DNA of 64,000 bases. Source: Acorus gramineus (taxonomy: Eukaryota; Streptophyta; Magnoliopsida; Acorales; Acoraceae). The notes beneath the pieces are model-generated. The model was not told the DNA's origin. It saw only the letters and a program-made list of their open reading frames with translations, and did not search any database. The translations under genes and the position numbers were made by a program. Below, one piece after another: positions 35,163 through 46,889 of this stretch (its first letter is position 1; each line of letters begins with the position of its first letter). The stretch lies in contig JAUJYN010000019.1 of assembly GCA_030737835.1 (NCBI GenBank), positions 766,433-830,432 on the forward strand. The letters run 5' to 3'.

Positions 35163-37337
35163 CTAGGTCATAATGAGCTACAAGTGCCATAATGATCCTG
35201 AATGAGTCTTTTGTTGATACCGGAGAGAAAGTCTCTTTATAATCAATGACTTCCTTTTGAGTAAAGCCCTTAGCGACAAGTCATGCCTTATATCTTTTGA
35301 TACTGCCATTAGAATCTCATTTTACCCATTTACAACCAATTGTCTTTATATCCTTAGGCAGTTCGACAAGATCCCAAACGTCATTGTCACTCATGGACTT
35401 CATCTCATCTAACATGGCATTGGTCCATTCTAGGGAATGAGAGCTTTGTTTGGCTTGAATGAAAGATTGAGGATCATCTTCCATTCCTATATCAAACTCA
35501 TGCTCTTGGAGATAAACAATATAATCATCTGGAATTGCTGGTCTCCTCTCCCTATGCGATCTCCTTAATGGCACCTCCAATTGAGGTTGTTCGGGTTCTC
35601 CCATATTAGTAGGAGGTAACTCAGAAATATTTTGGAGATCTGTATCCGCATCCTGCACAATGACAGGTGTGATCACCGCATCACTTTCAACAATTGTCAT
35701 GGGAATGGCAACTTGTTCTTCTTCAAAGATGATATTCCTAGGTTGTAAAGTCCCACTACTTTCAACATCCTCAATGAATTTGGCATTATCCTTCTCAATC
35801 AAACTATTTGTAGAAGGGAAATAAAACTTGAAACCTCTTGACTTTTCAGAGTACCCGAAAAAATAGCAACTAATTGTCCTTGAATCTAATTTTCTTTCAT
35901 TAGGCCTATAAGGCCTAGCTTCAGCAGGACAACCCCAGACATGAAGATGCCTAATACTAGGCAATTTTCCAGTCCATAACTCATACGGGGTTTTAGCTAC
36001 CGATTTACTGGGTACTCTATTAAGAATGTAAACTGCAATCTCTAAGGCTTCTCCCCACAATGACTTTGGTAGTAAAGAATGATATATCATACACCTAACC
36101 ATATCTTTTAGGGTTCGATTTCGTCTCTCAGATACACCATTTTGACGTGGTGTCCCTGGCATGGTGTACTGAGGAACAATGCCACATTCTTCTAAGTATA
36201 TCGCAAATGGTCCTGGACATCGGCCTAATCCGTCATATCTACCATAGTATTCACCACCACGGTCAGATCTAACGGCTTTAATTTTCTTATTGTGTTGATT
36301 TTCAACTTCAGCTTTATAGGCCTTAAAAACGTCCAAGGACTGTGATTTTTCATGAATTAAGTATAGGTACCCATAACGAGAAAAGTCATCTGTAAAAGTA
36401 ATAAAGTACCTTTGACCATTCCAAGCAGCCGTAGGGAATGGACCATAAATATCTGTATGTATTATTTCTAAGACATCTAGACTCCTTGATGCACCATACT
36501 TCCTTATGTTCGTTTGTTTTCCCTTGATGCAATCAATGCACATCTTAAAATCAAAAAAATCAAGGGGACCAAGAACTCCATTAGACACAAGCCTTTCGAT
36601 TCTCTCTTTCGATATATGTCCTAGACACTTATGCCATAACGTAGATGAACTCTCATTTATTAATCTTCGCTTTATACCAAAACCATTCACATTTAAAATA
36701 TCATTTGACCTTAAATAGTTGGAATCTAAGTCCAATCTATATAGATTGTCAATTAAAGAGCCAGTACTAATAATATTTGAATTTTGGAATAGACAAAAAT
36801 TTCCATTTTCAAATGAAAAACTGTCACCACATTTGTCTAAGCATGAAATAGAAATCAAATTCTGTCTACAAGACGGTACATAAATAGTTTCATCCAAATC
36901 CAAATAAAAACCTGACCCTAATTTTAATCTAAAAACTCCAATTGCTTCCACACAAGCTTTATTACCATCTCCAATGTAAATATAAACCTTTCGGCATCAC
37001 TAAGTATTCGGCTCCTTAGAAAGCCTTGCATGAAAACACTTATGTGAATAGTAGCTCCTGTATCTATCCACCAAGAATGGGGTGGCACTTCAGCTAGATT
37101 AAATTCAGAACAAACAAAACTACAAAAATTTTACCTTTCTTTGCGAGCCACTTTTGATATTTGGAACAATCCTTCTTCACATGGCCAACTTTCTTGCAAA
37201 AGAAACAGGTGATAACTTTATCTTGATTTTATTGCCCTTTTGCATGTGAAGTTCCAACATTTGCAGTTTCATTTCCCTTATTATTTCTTTTTCTTTTCTT
37301 AGTGCCTGGATTGCCACGAGAAAAAGTTGCCAGATGA
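35163..37337 (-). pseudogene. Ty1/copia zinc knuckle, protease, integrase and start of RT
   Basis: Minus strand, from 37337: a zinc knuckle CFFCKKVGHVKKDC, then KYQKWLAKK, then a protease site WWIDTGATIH, and a 544-residue open frame (36951-35317) with the integrase. The latter has the HHCC zinc motif ([12 protein letters not shown] ... [11 protein letters not shown]), catalytic residues in [18 protein letters not shown] and [13 protein letters not shown] (D, D, E), and the copia-type [20 protein letters not shown]. Frames differ between protease and integrase. Past 35317 the RT starts (KWVK, then a stop, then DSNGSIKRYKA, then a second stop, LVAKGFTQKE...), and breaks at 35163 where the gypsy element inserted. 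The 5' end at 37337 is cut by the second gypsy insertion, so most of gag is gone. Confidence 0.88.
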
Positions 37338-39212
37338 GCACCCGAGTTCCTCCCTTGGTTCTTCCTCCCTTGGGTGAGTCCTTCTCCCCCCCTATTTCTT
37401 GTTTTAGATGCATGTTAGGGTGTGTTTTTGGTTGTGCATGCTAGCATGGTTGTTGGGGGGGGGGGTGTGGGAGGGCTGTGGAGGGGTAGGCAGGCCCTGG
37501 CGCGCGCAGACGTGCGGGCGTGCGCACGGAGTGCTACGCGGGGGCAGTGCGCGCGGTGCGCGCAGGGGTGCGCGCGGGGTGCTGCGCAGGGGCGCAGTAC
37601 GCGCGGTAGACGCAGGGCTGGACGCGCGGTGCGCGCGGGCGTGCGCGCGCGCGCGGCAGCGTGTCTGGGCGCGCGGGCAGGGGCGCGGCAGCGTGTCTGG
37701 GCGCGCGGGCTGGGGCACGGCAGTGCGCCTGGGGCGCAGGGGCGCGTGCGTGCGTGCGCGTGCGGGTGGCCGTGCGTGCGGCTGCCCATGGGTTTGGGAG
37801 GGTGTTGGGGCACTCGGACTCACGTGCGTACGCGCGTGCTCGCGTGCGTGCGGGCCCGTATGCATGCTTGTCCGAGTATTGGGTATTTCTACTGTATTTC
37901 ATTTGTATTTGTGTAGTATACTCACCGTTTTGAATGCCTGTCTTGCAGATCTTGACGGACGGTCACGTAGCGACCCGGGTTCCGGTGAGTGGGACAATCC
38001 AACCCAGTAGAGAGGTGTTCGATGCACGTGGGCGTGCATTGCCCTCCCCTGGGGCACCATAATTGTGTATTATCGTGTAATAATGTAAAAACCTATGCAT
38101 GCATGATTATTATGATATATCCATGCCACCTTAGACTTTATATGCTAGGGATACGCACACTTATATCATGTATAGCGGCCTATGCATGTTTGGTCATCTT
38201 GTCCTTTAATTGGAAAGCCCCGAACTATGCATGTTCCCATCTAGTTTAATTTAATTAAATCAAATGTGAGCATATAGTTACAAGCATGCCTTAGAGAATA
38301 TTATAACCTTGTTGTTATAATATATGTCTCCCCGCATCTTAGTTATGCGCCATGGAGGAATTCTTGAGAATTCATGACATTTTAGCGTTACAATCGGTGT
38401 CGACGGATCCATGAGGATCGTATCCGTGTGAGTAGGCTGTCTTCTCCTTATTGGTTGGATCCGATGTAGGAACTCCCCGGCGTTGGCTATACCTGACAGA
38501 GGGCTCCCGTCCGTAGGTACCTCCGATGCGTCGGACTGTACTGATAACGGGAGTTGACCAGGCGGAGGCCCGAGGGTGGGAGAGGCTACCGGGTGGACCA
38601 GGGGTGGAGAGCGGTCTTGTATGCCCCAAGGGGCCCATGTCACCCCTCGGAAAGGGTGAGGGTGAGCGGGGAGGTGGGTTGGCGATTAAACGACCCATTA
38701 GAATGTGTGGTTGCTCCAGTGTTAGGGGCTATAAATTATTTGTGGATGATATGAATTGTGATGCATGGGTTGTGCTATTCACTGAGCGTGTGGCTCACCC
38801 CTCGTATATATTTTTCTCCAGTGATATCTGAGTCGGATCTGAAGGAGGAGCTCCCCGAGGCACATCAGCAGTAGCGGAGCAGCGTCACGTTCTGCGAGTG
38901 AGAGGCCATCAGCATCCCTTCTTGATTGTATGTATTGTTATCCGTGCTTGGGCACACGTTTGTATATTTGGATGTCATTGTATATATTGGCTCTCACAGG
39001 ACAGTTTGATTATGTATCGGGTCTGTAATATGTCTTTGAATTACAGACTTAGTTGTTTTAGCTTCCGCTATTTGTATATATTATGTCAGCTACGCTTTGG
39101 TCTGTGTTGTCATTTTTGATGTTGTTTAGAGTATGTTATTGATCTCCTGTTTAGACTGCTGATATTATATATACTTGCCACGTCTCGGGGACGGCCGCCC
39201 TGGGGCGTGACA
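37338..39212 (+). repeat. L2 5' LTR, 5'-truncated
   Basis: Starts abruptly at a GCACCCGAGTTCCTCCC phrase that lies well inside the complete L2 copies (near 3024 and 45040), and ends GGGGCGTGACA at 39212. Contains the CpG island (37495-37870), a 36-bp exon-like piece (37949-37984) and the TTTTTCTCCAG acceptor ending near 38820. Confidence 0.85.
37495..37870. repeat. CpG-rich alternating purine/pyrimidine island
   Basis: Copy in the truncated L2 5' LTR, same relative position as in other copies. Confidence 0.8.
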
Positions 39213-39217
39213 AAAGT

Positions 39218-39230
39218 TGGTATCAGAGCC
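39218..39230 (+). other. Primer binding site (initiator tRNA-Met type)
   Basis: TGGTATCAGAGCC five bases after the LTR end at 39212. Followed by GGTCCTGTCAGAGCC as in the L1 element (28717 onward). Confidence 0.9.
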
Positions 39231-39329
39231 TGGTCCTGTCAGAGCCAATTGTGTTTTTCTTAGAGATGAGTCCTAGGATTTCTATATGAGTATTCTGATC
39301 CTAGTGTCTGGTTTTCTTAGGTTGCTGAT

Positions 39330-41275
39330 ATGCCTCCTCGTAGAGGAATGCGTGGGCGTGGTCCCTCTCGACCTTTGGAGGTTCCCGGACCTGCCAGAGG
39401 CGAGGATGCTACTGGAGAGTCCTCGGCTGTGGGGCCAGGACTGGCGCAGGAGCCTCCTTCATGGGAGCGTGCTTACGCTCGGATAGCAGATCTGGTGGAG
39501 ACTCAGACGAGGGCACTGGAGGCCCAGACTCGGGCGTTAGCTGAGTAGGCACGAGAGATTCAGGAGCTGAGGGCAGCCCGCGAGGCAGTTCCACAGGTCC
39601 CCTTGGTCGCAGATCCACCAGTGGTGCCCGACGTACCCCCTGTTCCCGTGGTGATTCCAGTGGTGGGAGTTCAGGATCCCCTGGAGAGGGAGGTGGAGCT
39701 AGAGGCTGCAGCGCGAGTGCATCAGAGTGGCCTCACTGCTTTTCTGAAGCTCCATCCTCCCAAGTTCCATGGACAGACGGCGGACCCCCTTGCCCCTGAG
39801 CGATGGTTGATGGAGGTGGACAAGATCTTCTCGACCATGCACTGCACCGACCGCCAGCGTGTCTCCCTGGCCACCTTCATGCTGAGGGGTAGCGCCGCCG
39901 ACTGGTGGGCTACCCGATCGGTGGACATCCCTGAGTGAGTGGAGCGACTTCTATGGGCGGGGTTCCGGAGATACTTCCTGGAGGAGTACTTTCCGTTTTC
40001 GACGCGCCAGATCGTGATGCGAGAGTTCGAGCAGCTGACGCAGGGCTCCATGTCAGTCGCTGACTACTCCACGCGCTTCACGAGGCTTTCCAAGTTCGCC
40101 CCAGCCTTGGTGATGGATGAGGAGACGCGGTGCCGTCGTTTCGAGATGGGTCTCATTAGCACCATTCGGGTGCATGTCTCCTCTCAGGCATTCACGAGGT
40201 ACTCGGACTTGGTGTCTCGAGCGAAGACAGTCGAGCGAGACCTCGGGGTCCCTTTGGGGGTTCCGACCCCTTCAGCAGATCAGAGACCCCCAGGAGCCAG
40301 GACCAGGTACATCGCAAGAAGAAGCGACCCCGCTTTGAGCAGTCAGCGACTGCCGCTACTCCATACGATGTGGTGCTAGTGCGAGGACCAGCACCCATTG
40401 CGGCAGTACCAGTCCAGGCCAGGCAGCCGGAGAGGCAGCGCTGCTTCTATTGTCAGCGCGTCAGGCATATTTTATATAATTGCCCCGATGCTGGCCGATC
40501 CCGAGTGCTGCCTCCGCAGCAGCAGCAGCAACTACAGCAGCAGCAGCCACAGGGTGGCCGAGTTGACCAGAGGAGGCAGCCAGTGCAGCCTGCGAGGCGT
40601 GCCCCTGCTCCTCAGCCGCAGTTTGTTCACGGACGAGTTGCAGCGCTTTCGGCCGAGGAGGCGCAGGCTTCGGGTAGCGTGGTCCGAGGTATTGTTTTGA
40701 TCTCCCAGCTCCCTGCATATGTGTTATTTGATTCCGGAGCCACGCACTCGTTCTTCTCCCGTTTTTGCGAGACGAATGGGCATGGCGTCCGCCCCTCTTG
40801 ATGTTATGTTGGAGATATCATTGCCCATCGGAGACCGTATTCTCCTCCATTCTGTGTACCGAGGGTGCATCGTGGTGATTGCGGAGCATGAGTTTCCAGT
40901 GGAGTTGGTAGAGCTCGCCATGTCGGACTTCGATGCAATCCTGGGAATGGATTGGCTCTCAGCCAGTCACGCCAGCATCGACTGTTTTGCGAAGTCGGTG
41001 TCTTTCCACCTTCCGGTCGGAGGTCTTTCCAGTTCGTGGGCGATCGTGACGTAGCCCCTTTGAGGTTCGTGTCATCGACCAGGCGTGGAGACTCCTTCAG
41101 GGAGGATGCGAGGGCTTTCTGGCGTATATTGCTGAGGAGGACGAACCACTGCGGGCAGATATCAGTCAGACTCCGATCGTGGCGGAATATCCAAAGGTTT
41201 TCCTCGATGATCTTCCGGGATTACCGCCGGATCGCGCGATCGAGTTTGAGGTCAATCTGATTCCGGGGACCGAGC
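39330..41275 (+). pseudogene. Ty3/gypsy gag and protease, start of RT, broken
   Basis: From ATG 39330 (MPPRRGMRGRGPSRPLE) the frame runs to 40379 with stops at 39546 and 39936. It holds a gag core: FLKLHPPKFHG, PLAPERWLMEVDKIF, ATFMLRGSAADWW, FRRYFLEEYFP and the EFEQLTQGSMSVADYSTRF helix, typical of plant chromovirus gag. A frame change near 40300-40370 continues with the zinc knuckle CFYCQRVRHILYNC (usual glycines replaced), a Gln-rich run at about 40515-40555, and the aspartic protease VLFDSGATHSFFS. Another frame gives ILGMDWLSASHASIDC near 40940. The final stretch to 41275 reads FLDDLPGLPPDRAIEFEV then NLIPGTEL, the beginning of the RT region, and stops at the 3' LTR. At least two stops and several frameshifts make it non-functional. 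Confidence 0.88.
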
Positions 41276-42554
41276 TGTTATATATGTGTCACTTTTAACC
41301 TGCTGGTAACCGTTGGAGCGTTCTGGCAATTTTTTAACTTTTCTTTTTTCGATCGGAATTTCTAAAATTTTAAACTTTTAGCAATCGTCATGAGCTTGAG
41401 AACTCCGATTGAAAATCTAACTGCATATTATGTGTCCTGGTGCCATTTCAAGCCACTCACGAAAATTTCATCGAATTCCGGTAACGTTCAGAATTTTGCA
41501 GTTCCGAATCGTATCCGGGTTTTGACTAAGCGAAAAGTCATTGGAAGACTTGACCAAGTCAAAGAGGACTTTGACCAAGTCAAGTTTGACCCTTGACTTG
41601 GTCAAACCCTTTTGTTTGTTTGTGTGGATGAGTTGACCTGTTGTGTCTGTGTCATTTGGAGCGCTCTGTTTGAAGATTTGGGTACATAATTTTTTTTCCT
41701 AAGTTATGTATTCCTGATTTGGTATTTGGATTTGATTTTGTTAAAATCCAAGATGAAGAGGTTTAATTATGATTTTATTATGAGATGTCCAATTTTGAGT
41801 TAGCTTTCGCACAGAAGTGGAATTAGATCAACTGGATTCTTGTAGTAAAAGTTATGGGTATTTTTCCAAGTATACCCCGGGGATGGAAATTCTGGCAGCA
41901 GCCCTGTTCCATGTTTAGCTCTAATTTCGGATTATCTGGAGAGATTATCTGATCTTGCCATGAACATGAAAGTTGTAGATAATCTTCTTAGCTTTCCATC
42001 GGTCTTGGAATCAAGCAATTCGGAGCTGTATCGATGAATTCATGGCTCTTCTAGTGAAGCTTGCGCAAACTTTCTAGTCGGAGGGCGACTTAGTAATTCC
42101 CCCTTAAGATATTTTGATAAATATCCCTCTCTCTCTCTTCCCCTCCCAATGTGCACGTCGAGGCCCCCCCATGTGTTTGATTGAATGACACAAAGAGAAG
42201 GAGATGGTGGCGGAGGAAGGGATGGTAGATCTTTGTGTATGTGTTGTTGTGTTGTTGTTTCTTCCATTCTCTCAAGCTCCCTTTTTGCATGATCTCCCCC
42301 CCCCCTGTTTTGCTGCCATGAGGAGGTTGAGGAGGCTGAGTGGAGGTGGTGGTGGTGGTGGTTCCGGTGGCGGTGTTTCGCTGCGCGAAGGGCCCCCGAA
42401 CCTCTCCCTTTCTTTTCCCTCCCAAGGTGAGCTCCTCCCCTCCTTTTTCTTGGTTTCCTTGGCTTAAGGGTTGGTGGGAAAGTCATGCATGCTAGGTAGA
42501 GGTGTTAGGGTGTGTGTGAGGGGTTGGGATGGGTGAAAATGAGGTTAAGAGGGC

Positions 42555-43060
42555 TTGGGCGCGCGCTGGGCGCGGTCTGCGCGCGTGCGAGCGCAGGCGA
42601 GCGCTGGCGGGCGCGCAGACGCTCGCGGGCGCGTGCGCGCGGGTGCAGGCGCGAGCGGGGGTGCGAGCGGGGGTGCGCGCGGGAGTGCGCATGAGCGTGC
42701 GCGCGTGGGCAGGGCGCCTGGGCACTGTGCCTGGGTGCTGGGTAGGGCGTTTGGGCATGCGCCTGGGCGGCGCGGAGCTGGGGACCAGTGCGCGCGCGCG
42801 TGCTCGTGCGTGCGTGCGCGTGCTGGGGCGTGCGCGGGGTGCTGCGCGTGGGGCGCGGGCTAGACGCGTGGTGCGCGCGCGAGAGTGCTCGTGCGTGCGG
42901 CAGCGCATCGGGGCACACGGGCAGGCGCGCGGCAGTGCGCCAATGGTGCCGGGGTGCGTGCGTGCGTGCGCATTCATGCGTGCGCGTGCGGGTGGCCGTG
43001 CGTATGGCTGCCCGGGGGTTCAGGAGTGTGTCGGGGTGCTCGGACTCGCGTACGTACGGG
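42555..43060. repeat. CpG-rich alternating purine/pyrimidine island
   Basis: Copy in the chimeric solo LTR. Confidence 0.8.
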
Positions 43061-43471
43061 CCGTATGTACGTTTGTCCGAGTGTTGGGTATTTTAGTGTA
43101 TTTTTGTATGTATTTTGTGTATTTTACTCCCCAAATTGACTACCCTGTCTTGCAGATCTTGACTATCGGTGAGTGGGACAATCCAACCCAGTAGGGAGGC
43201 GTTATACGCACTTGGGCGTGTACCGCCCTCCCTTGGGGCACCATGGATTTATATTAACTTGTTGTAATGTGTAATCCATGCAATCATGATAAAAATGTAG
43301 TATGCATGCTACCCTAGACTTTGTATGTTAGGGACTTGCACCCTTAGAATATGTGTAAGAGCCGTGCATCCTGTCACCTTGTTACCATGCTAGGAAAGCC
43401 TCAACCTATGCATGCGTCCTATTAGTTTGATTTATTAAATTAAATGCTAGCATGCCTTGTATAATATTATA

Positions 43472-43590
43472 GGGAGGGGCCTTGCCAGGTCAACATTGAG
43501 ACCCGGGCTAGGGTACTCCGTGTTCCTTATTTGGTTGTCAGGATGTCCTGTATCGGGATCTCATGCTGCCCTCCCAAGGTTTCTTGTCCC
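43472..43590 (+). repeat. Fragment of gypsy interior captured inside an LTR
   Basis: GGGGCCTTGCCAGGTCAACA ... GAGACCCGGGCTAGGGTACT ... CCCAAGGTTTCTTGTCCC parallels 29140-29257 of the L1 interior with few differences. It is flanked on both sides by AATAATATTATA-type sequence, so it looks like filler DNA inserted at an AT-rich break. Confidence 0.75.
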
Positions 43591-45194
43591 AATAATATTA
43601 TAACTCTTGTTAATAATCATTATTATAACTCTTGTTGATAACTATTATTATATATGTTCCCCGCATCTTGGTTATGCGCCCTGGAGGGAATTCTGAAGAA
43701 TTCATGGCATTAGAGTTGTTATGATGTGTTGTCTGCGGATCCGAGTGGATCATATGCGATGGATAGATGTTCTGTTCCCTTCGTTAGATCTGTGTATAGA
43801 CTACCCCGGCGTTGGAAAGGCTGTCCCGTGCAGGGGCTCCCATCAGTAGGCACCTCCTGATTTGGGATGGACTGTGCTGAATGTGGGGGTGGCCAAACGG
43901 CCTACGGAGTGGGGAGAGACTATCGGTGGACCAAGGGTGACCAACAGCCTAGTCAGTCCCAATATCCTATGTCACCATATTGAGGGGTGAGGGTGAGGGT
44001 GTAGTGGGTTGGTGATGTAGCGACCCACTGGTTTGTGTAGTAAGTCCAATATCCTTTGTCACCTATTGAGGGGTGAGGGTGAGGGTGTGGTGGGTCGGCG
44101 ATGTAGCGACCCACTGGATTGTGGAGTTCTTGCCACTTTGAGGCTTGTATAATGAGATTGTGGATTATTAATAATATCTGGTTGTGGTTAATATGAACTG
44201 TGATGCATGGGTTGTGCTATTCACTGAGCGTGTGGCTCACCCCTCGCATAATTTTTCTCCAGTGCTATCTGAGTCGGATCTAGAGGAGGAGCTCCCCGAG
44301 GGATTTCATCAGTAGCGGAGTAGCGCCACGTCCGCGAGTATCAGAGGCTATCATCATCCCTTTTGATTGTATGTGTTATATTCCATGCTTGGGCACGTGT
44401 TTGTATGTTATTTGGACGTCTTTGTATATATTGGCTCTCACAGGACAGTTGATTATGTATCGAGTCTGTAATATGTTTTTGGATTACAGATTCAGTCTTT
44501 TAGCTTCTGCTATTTGTGTATATATATGTCAACCGTGCTTTTGTCGTTGTGTTGTCATTTTAGCTGTTGTGTGAGTATGTTATTGAACTCCTGTTTCTGC
44601 TGATATCATATATACACTTGCCGCGTCCCGGGGACGCTCGGGGCGTGACATGACCCAAGTCAAAGCTCACCTAAAATGACCTAAGTGCCCTAATGTGAGT
44701 GTGTGAGTGGCTAAGTGTGTGTGTGTGAGCCTAAGTGAAGTCCACGCCCACAAATAGTCCTTCTTCTTCATTTTTCTCTCTCTCTCACACACCAAAAGCT
44801 CATCATCTCCTCTCTTTAAATCCTCCATTTGATCTAGTAGGAGTGGAAGAAAGAAGAGGCCCTAGAAAGAGAAAAGCTAGGTGAAGTCTTGATCTACCTT
44901 CCCATGGTCTTGTTTTTTATTTCCCCCTTGTTGACCTCCTCTCTTAGCTCCCTTTTCTCCTCCGTTTTTCAGCCTTGCTAGGGCTGAGAATAGGCTTGGT
45001 GGTGGTGGCTTTGGTGGTGGTGATTCGGTGCGCGAAGGGCACCCGATTTCATCCCTTGGTTCTTCCTCCCTTGGGTGAGTCCTTCTCCTCCCATTTTCTT
45101 GTTTAGATGGTTGTTTAGGAGGTGAAATGGTGTATGCATAGTATGCATGAGTATTAGGGGTGTGGGAGGGCTGAGGGAGAGGGTGGGAAGGACT

Positions 45195-45560
45195 CGGGCG
45201 CGCGTGCGGGGTCATCCGCGCGCGTGCGCGCGAGTCTGTGCGCGTAGGCAGTGCAGGCGCGCGCAGTCGGGCGCGCTGGGGGCATGCGCGCGGGGTGCTG
45301 AGCGGGTGTACGCGCGGGGTGCTGCGCAGGGGCGCAGTACGCGCGGGTAGACACAGGGCTGGACGCGCGGTGCGGGCGCGGCAGCGTGTCTGGGCCCGCG
45401 GGCAGGGTGCAGCAGCGCATCTGGGCGCGCGGGCTGGGGCGCGGGCGTGCGTGCGTGCGTGCGCACCCGTGCGTACGCGTGCGGGTGGCCGTGCGCATGG
45501 CTGTCGTGGGTGCGGGAGGATGTCGGGGCATTCGGACTCGCGTGCGTGCGGGCCCGTATG
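45195..45560. repeat. CpG-rich alternating purine/pyrimidine island
   Basis: Copy in the L2 3' LTR. Confidence 0.8.
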
Positions 45561-46889
45561 CATGCTTGTCCGAGTGTTGGGTATTTCTAGCTTATTTCTT
45601 ATGTATTTGTGTAGATTACTCACCATTTTGATTACCATGTCTTGCAGATCTTGACGGGCGGTCACGCGACGACCCAGGTGTTGGTGAGTGGGACAATCCA
45701 ACCCAGCAGGGAGGCGTTTGATGCACGTAGGCGTGCATTACCCTCCCATGGGGCACCATAGTTGCATATTAGCTTGTAATAAATGTAAACTATGCACCCT
45801 TATATTGATTAATATGATGTATCCATGCCACCTTAGATTTGTATGCTAGGGATATGCACCCTTACATCATGTTAGTGGCCTATGCATGCCTAGACACCTT
45901 GCCCCAACCTGTGCATGTTCCCACCTAGTTTAATTTAATTAAATCAAATGTGAGCATGCCTTAGAGAATATTATAACCTTGTTGTTATAATATGTGTCTC
46001 CCCGCATCTTAGTTATGCGCCCTGGAGGAATTCTTGTGAATTCATGCCATTATTTAGCGTTACCATCGGTGTCGACGGATCCATGAGGATCGTATCCGTG
46101 TGAGTAGGCTGTCTTCTCCTTATTGGTCGGATCCGATGTAGGTACTCCCCGGCGATGGCTGACCTGATAGAGGGCTTCCGTCCGGTACCTCCGATGTGTT
46201 CGGACAGTACTGGTAGTTGGAGTGGACTAGGTCGAGGCTACGAGGGTGGGAAAGGGCTACCGGGTGGACCAAGGGTGGAGAGCGGTCTAGTATGCCCCAA
46301 GAGGCCCATGTCACCCCCAGGAAAGGGTGAGGGTGAGGGGGGGGGGGAGATGGGTTGGCGATGAAACGACCCATTAGAATGTTGTTGTTGCGCCCGTGTT
46401 AGGGGCTATGAATTGTATAAGGTTGATATGAATTGTGATGCATGGGTTGTGCTATTCACTGAGCGTGTGGCTCACCCCTCGCATATATTTTTCTCCAGTT
46501 ATATCTGAGTCGGATCTGAAGGAGGAGCTCCCCGAGGCACATCAGCAGTAGCGGAGCAGCGTCACGTTCTGCGAGTGAGAGGCCATCAGCATCCCCTTTG
46601 ATTGTATGTATTGTATTCCGTGCTTGGGCACACGTTTGTATTATATTTGGATGTCGTTGTATATATTGGCTCTCACAGGACAGTTGATTATGTATCGGGT
46701 CTGTAATATGTCTTTGAATTACAGACTCAGTTGTTTTAGCTTCCGCTATTTGTATATATTATGTCAGCTACACTTTGGTCTGTGTTGTTATTTTCGGTGT
46801 TGGGCAGAGTATTTATTGATCTCCTGTTTAGACTGGTGATATTATATATACTTGCCACGTCTTGGGGACGGCCGCCCTGGGGCGTGACA

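Larger units (their letters stand above)
41639..44650 (+). mobile_element. Solo LTR, chimeric L1/L2 type
   Basis: Starts TGTTGTGTCTGTGTCATTTG then GAGCGCTC as in L1, and ends GGGGCGTGACA. A perfect TGACC duplication flanks it (41634-41638, 44651-44655). The first about 900 bp follow L1 closely, while the 3' part (CTATCTGAGTCGGATCTAGA, 44266 onward) follows L2, where L1 has GGGGCAGTGTTGGGCGTGG. It also holds about 115 bp copied from a gypsy interior (43472-43590) and a duplicated GAGGGTGTGGTGGGTCGG-type stretch (about 43980-44115). Confidence 0.88.
37338..46889 (+). mobile_element. Ty3/gypsy element, family L2, truncated and internally deleted
   Basis: Order: 5' LTR lacking roughly its first 0.7-0.8 kb (37338-39212), PBS, gag and protease (39330-41275), then a complete 3' LTR (41276-46889) that is itself split by a solo LTR at 41639-44650. 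RT, RNase H, integrase and the polypurine tract are missing: the interior ends a few codons into the RT region and abuts the LTR TG directly. Left flank is copia gag sequence, right flank copia leader. No target duplication can be expected because the left end is lost. Confidence 0.82.
41276..46889 (+). repeat. L2 3' LTR, interrupted by a nested solo LTR
   Basis: Starts TGTTATATATGTGTCAC and ends GGGGCGTGACA. Without the insertion (41639-44650 and one TGACC) it is about 2.6 kb, like the solo L2 copy. Contains candidate introns (44881-44972 is 92 bp), the CpG island (45195-45560) and one CTGACAGAGGGC-type module near 46160. Confidence 0.88.
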
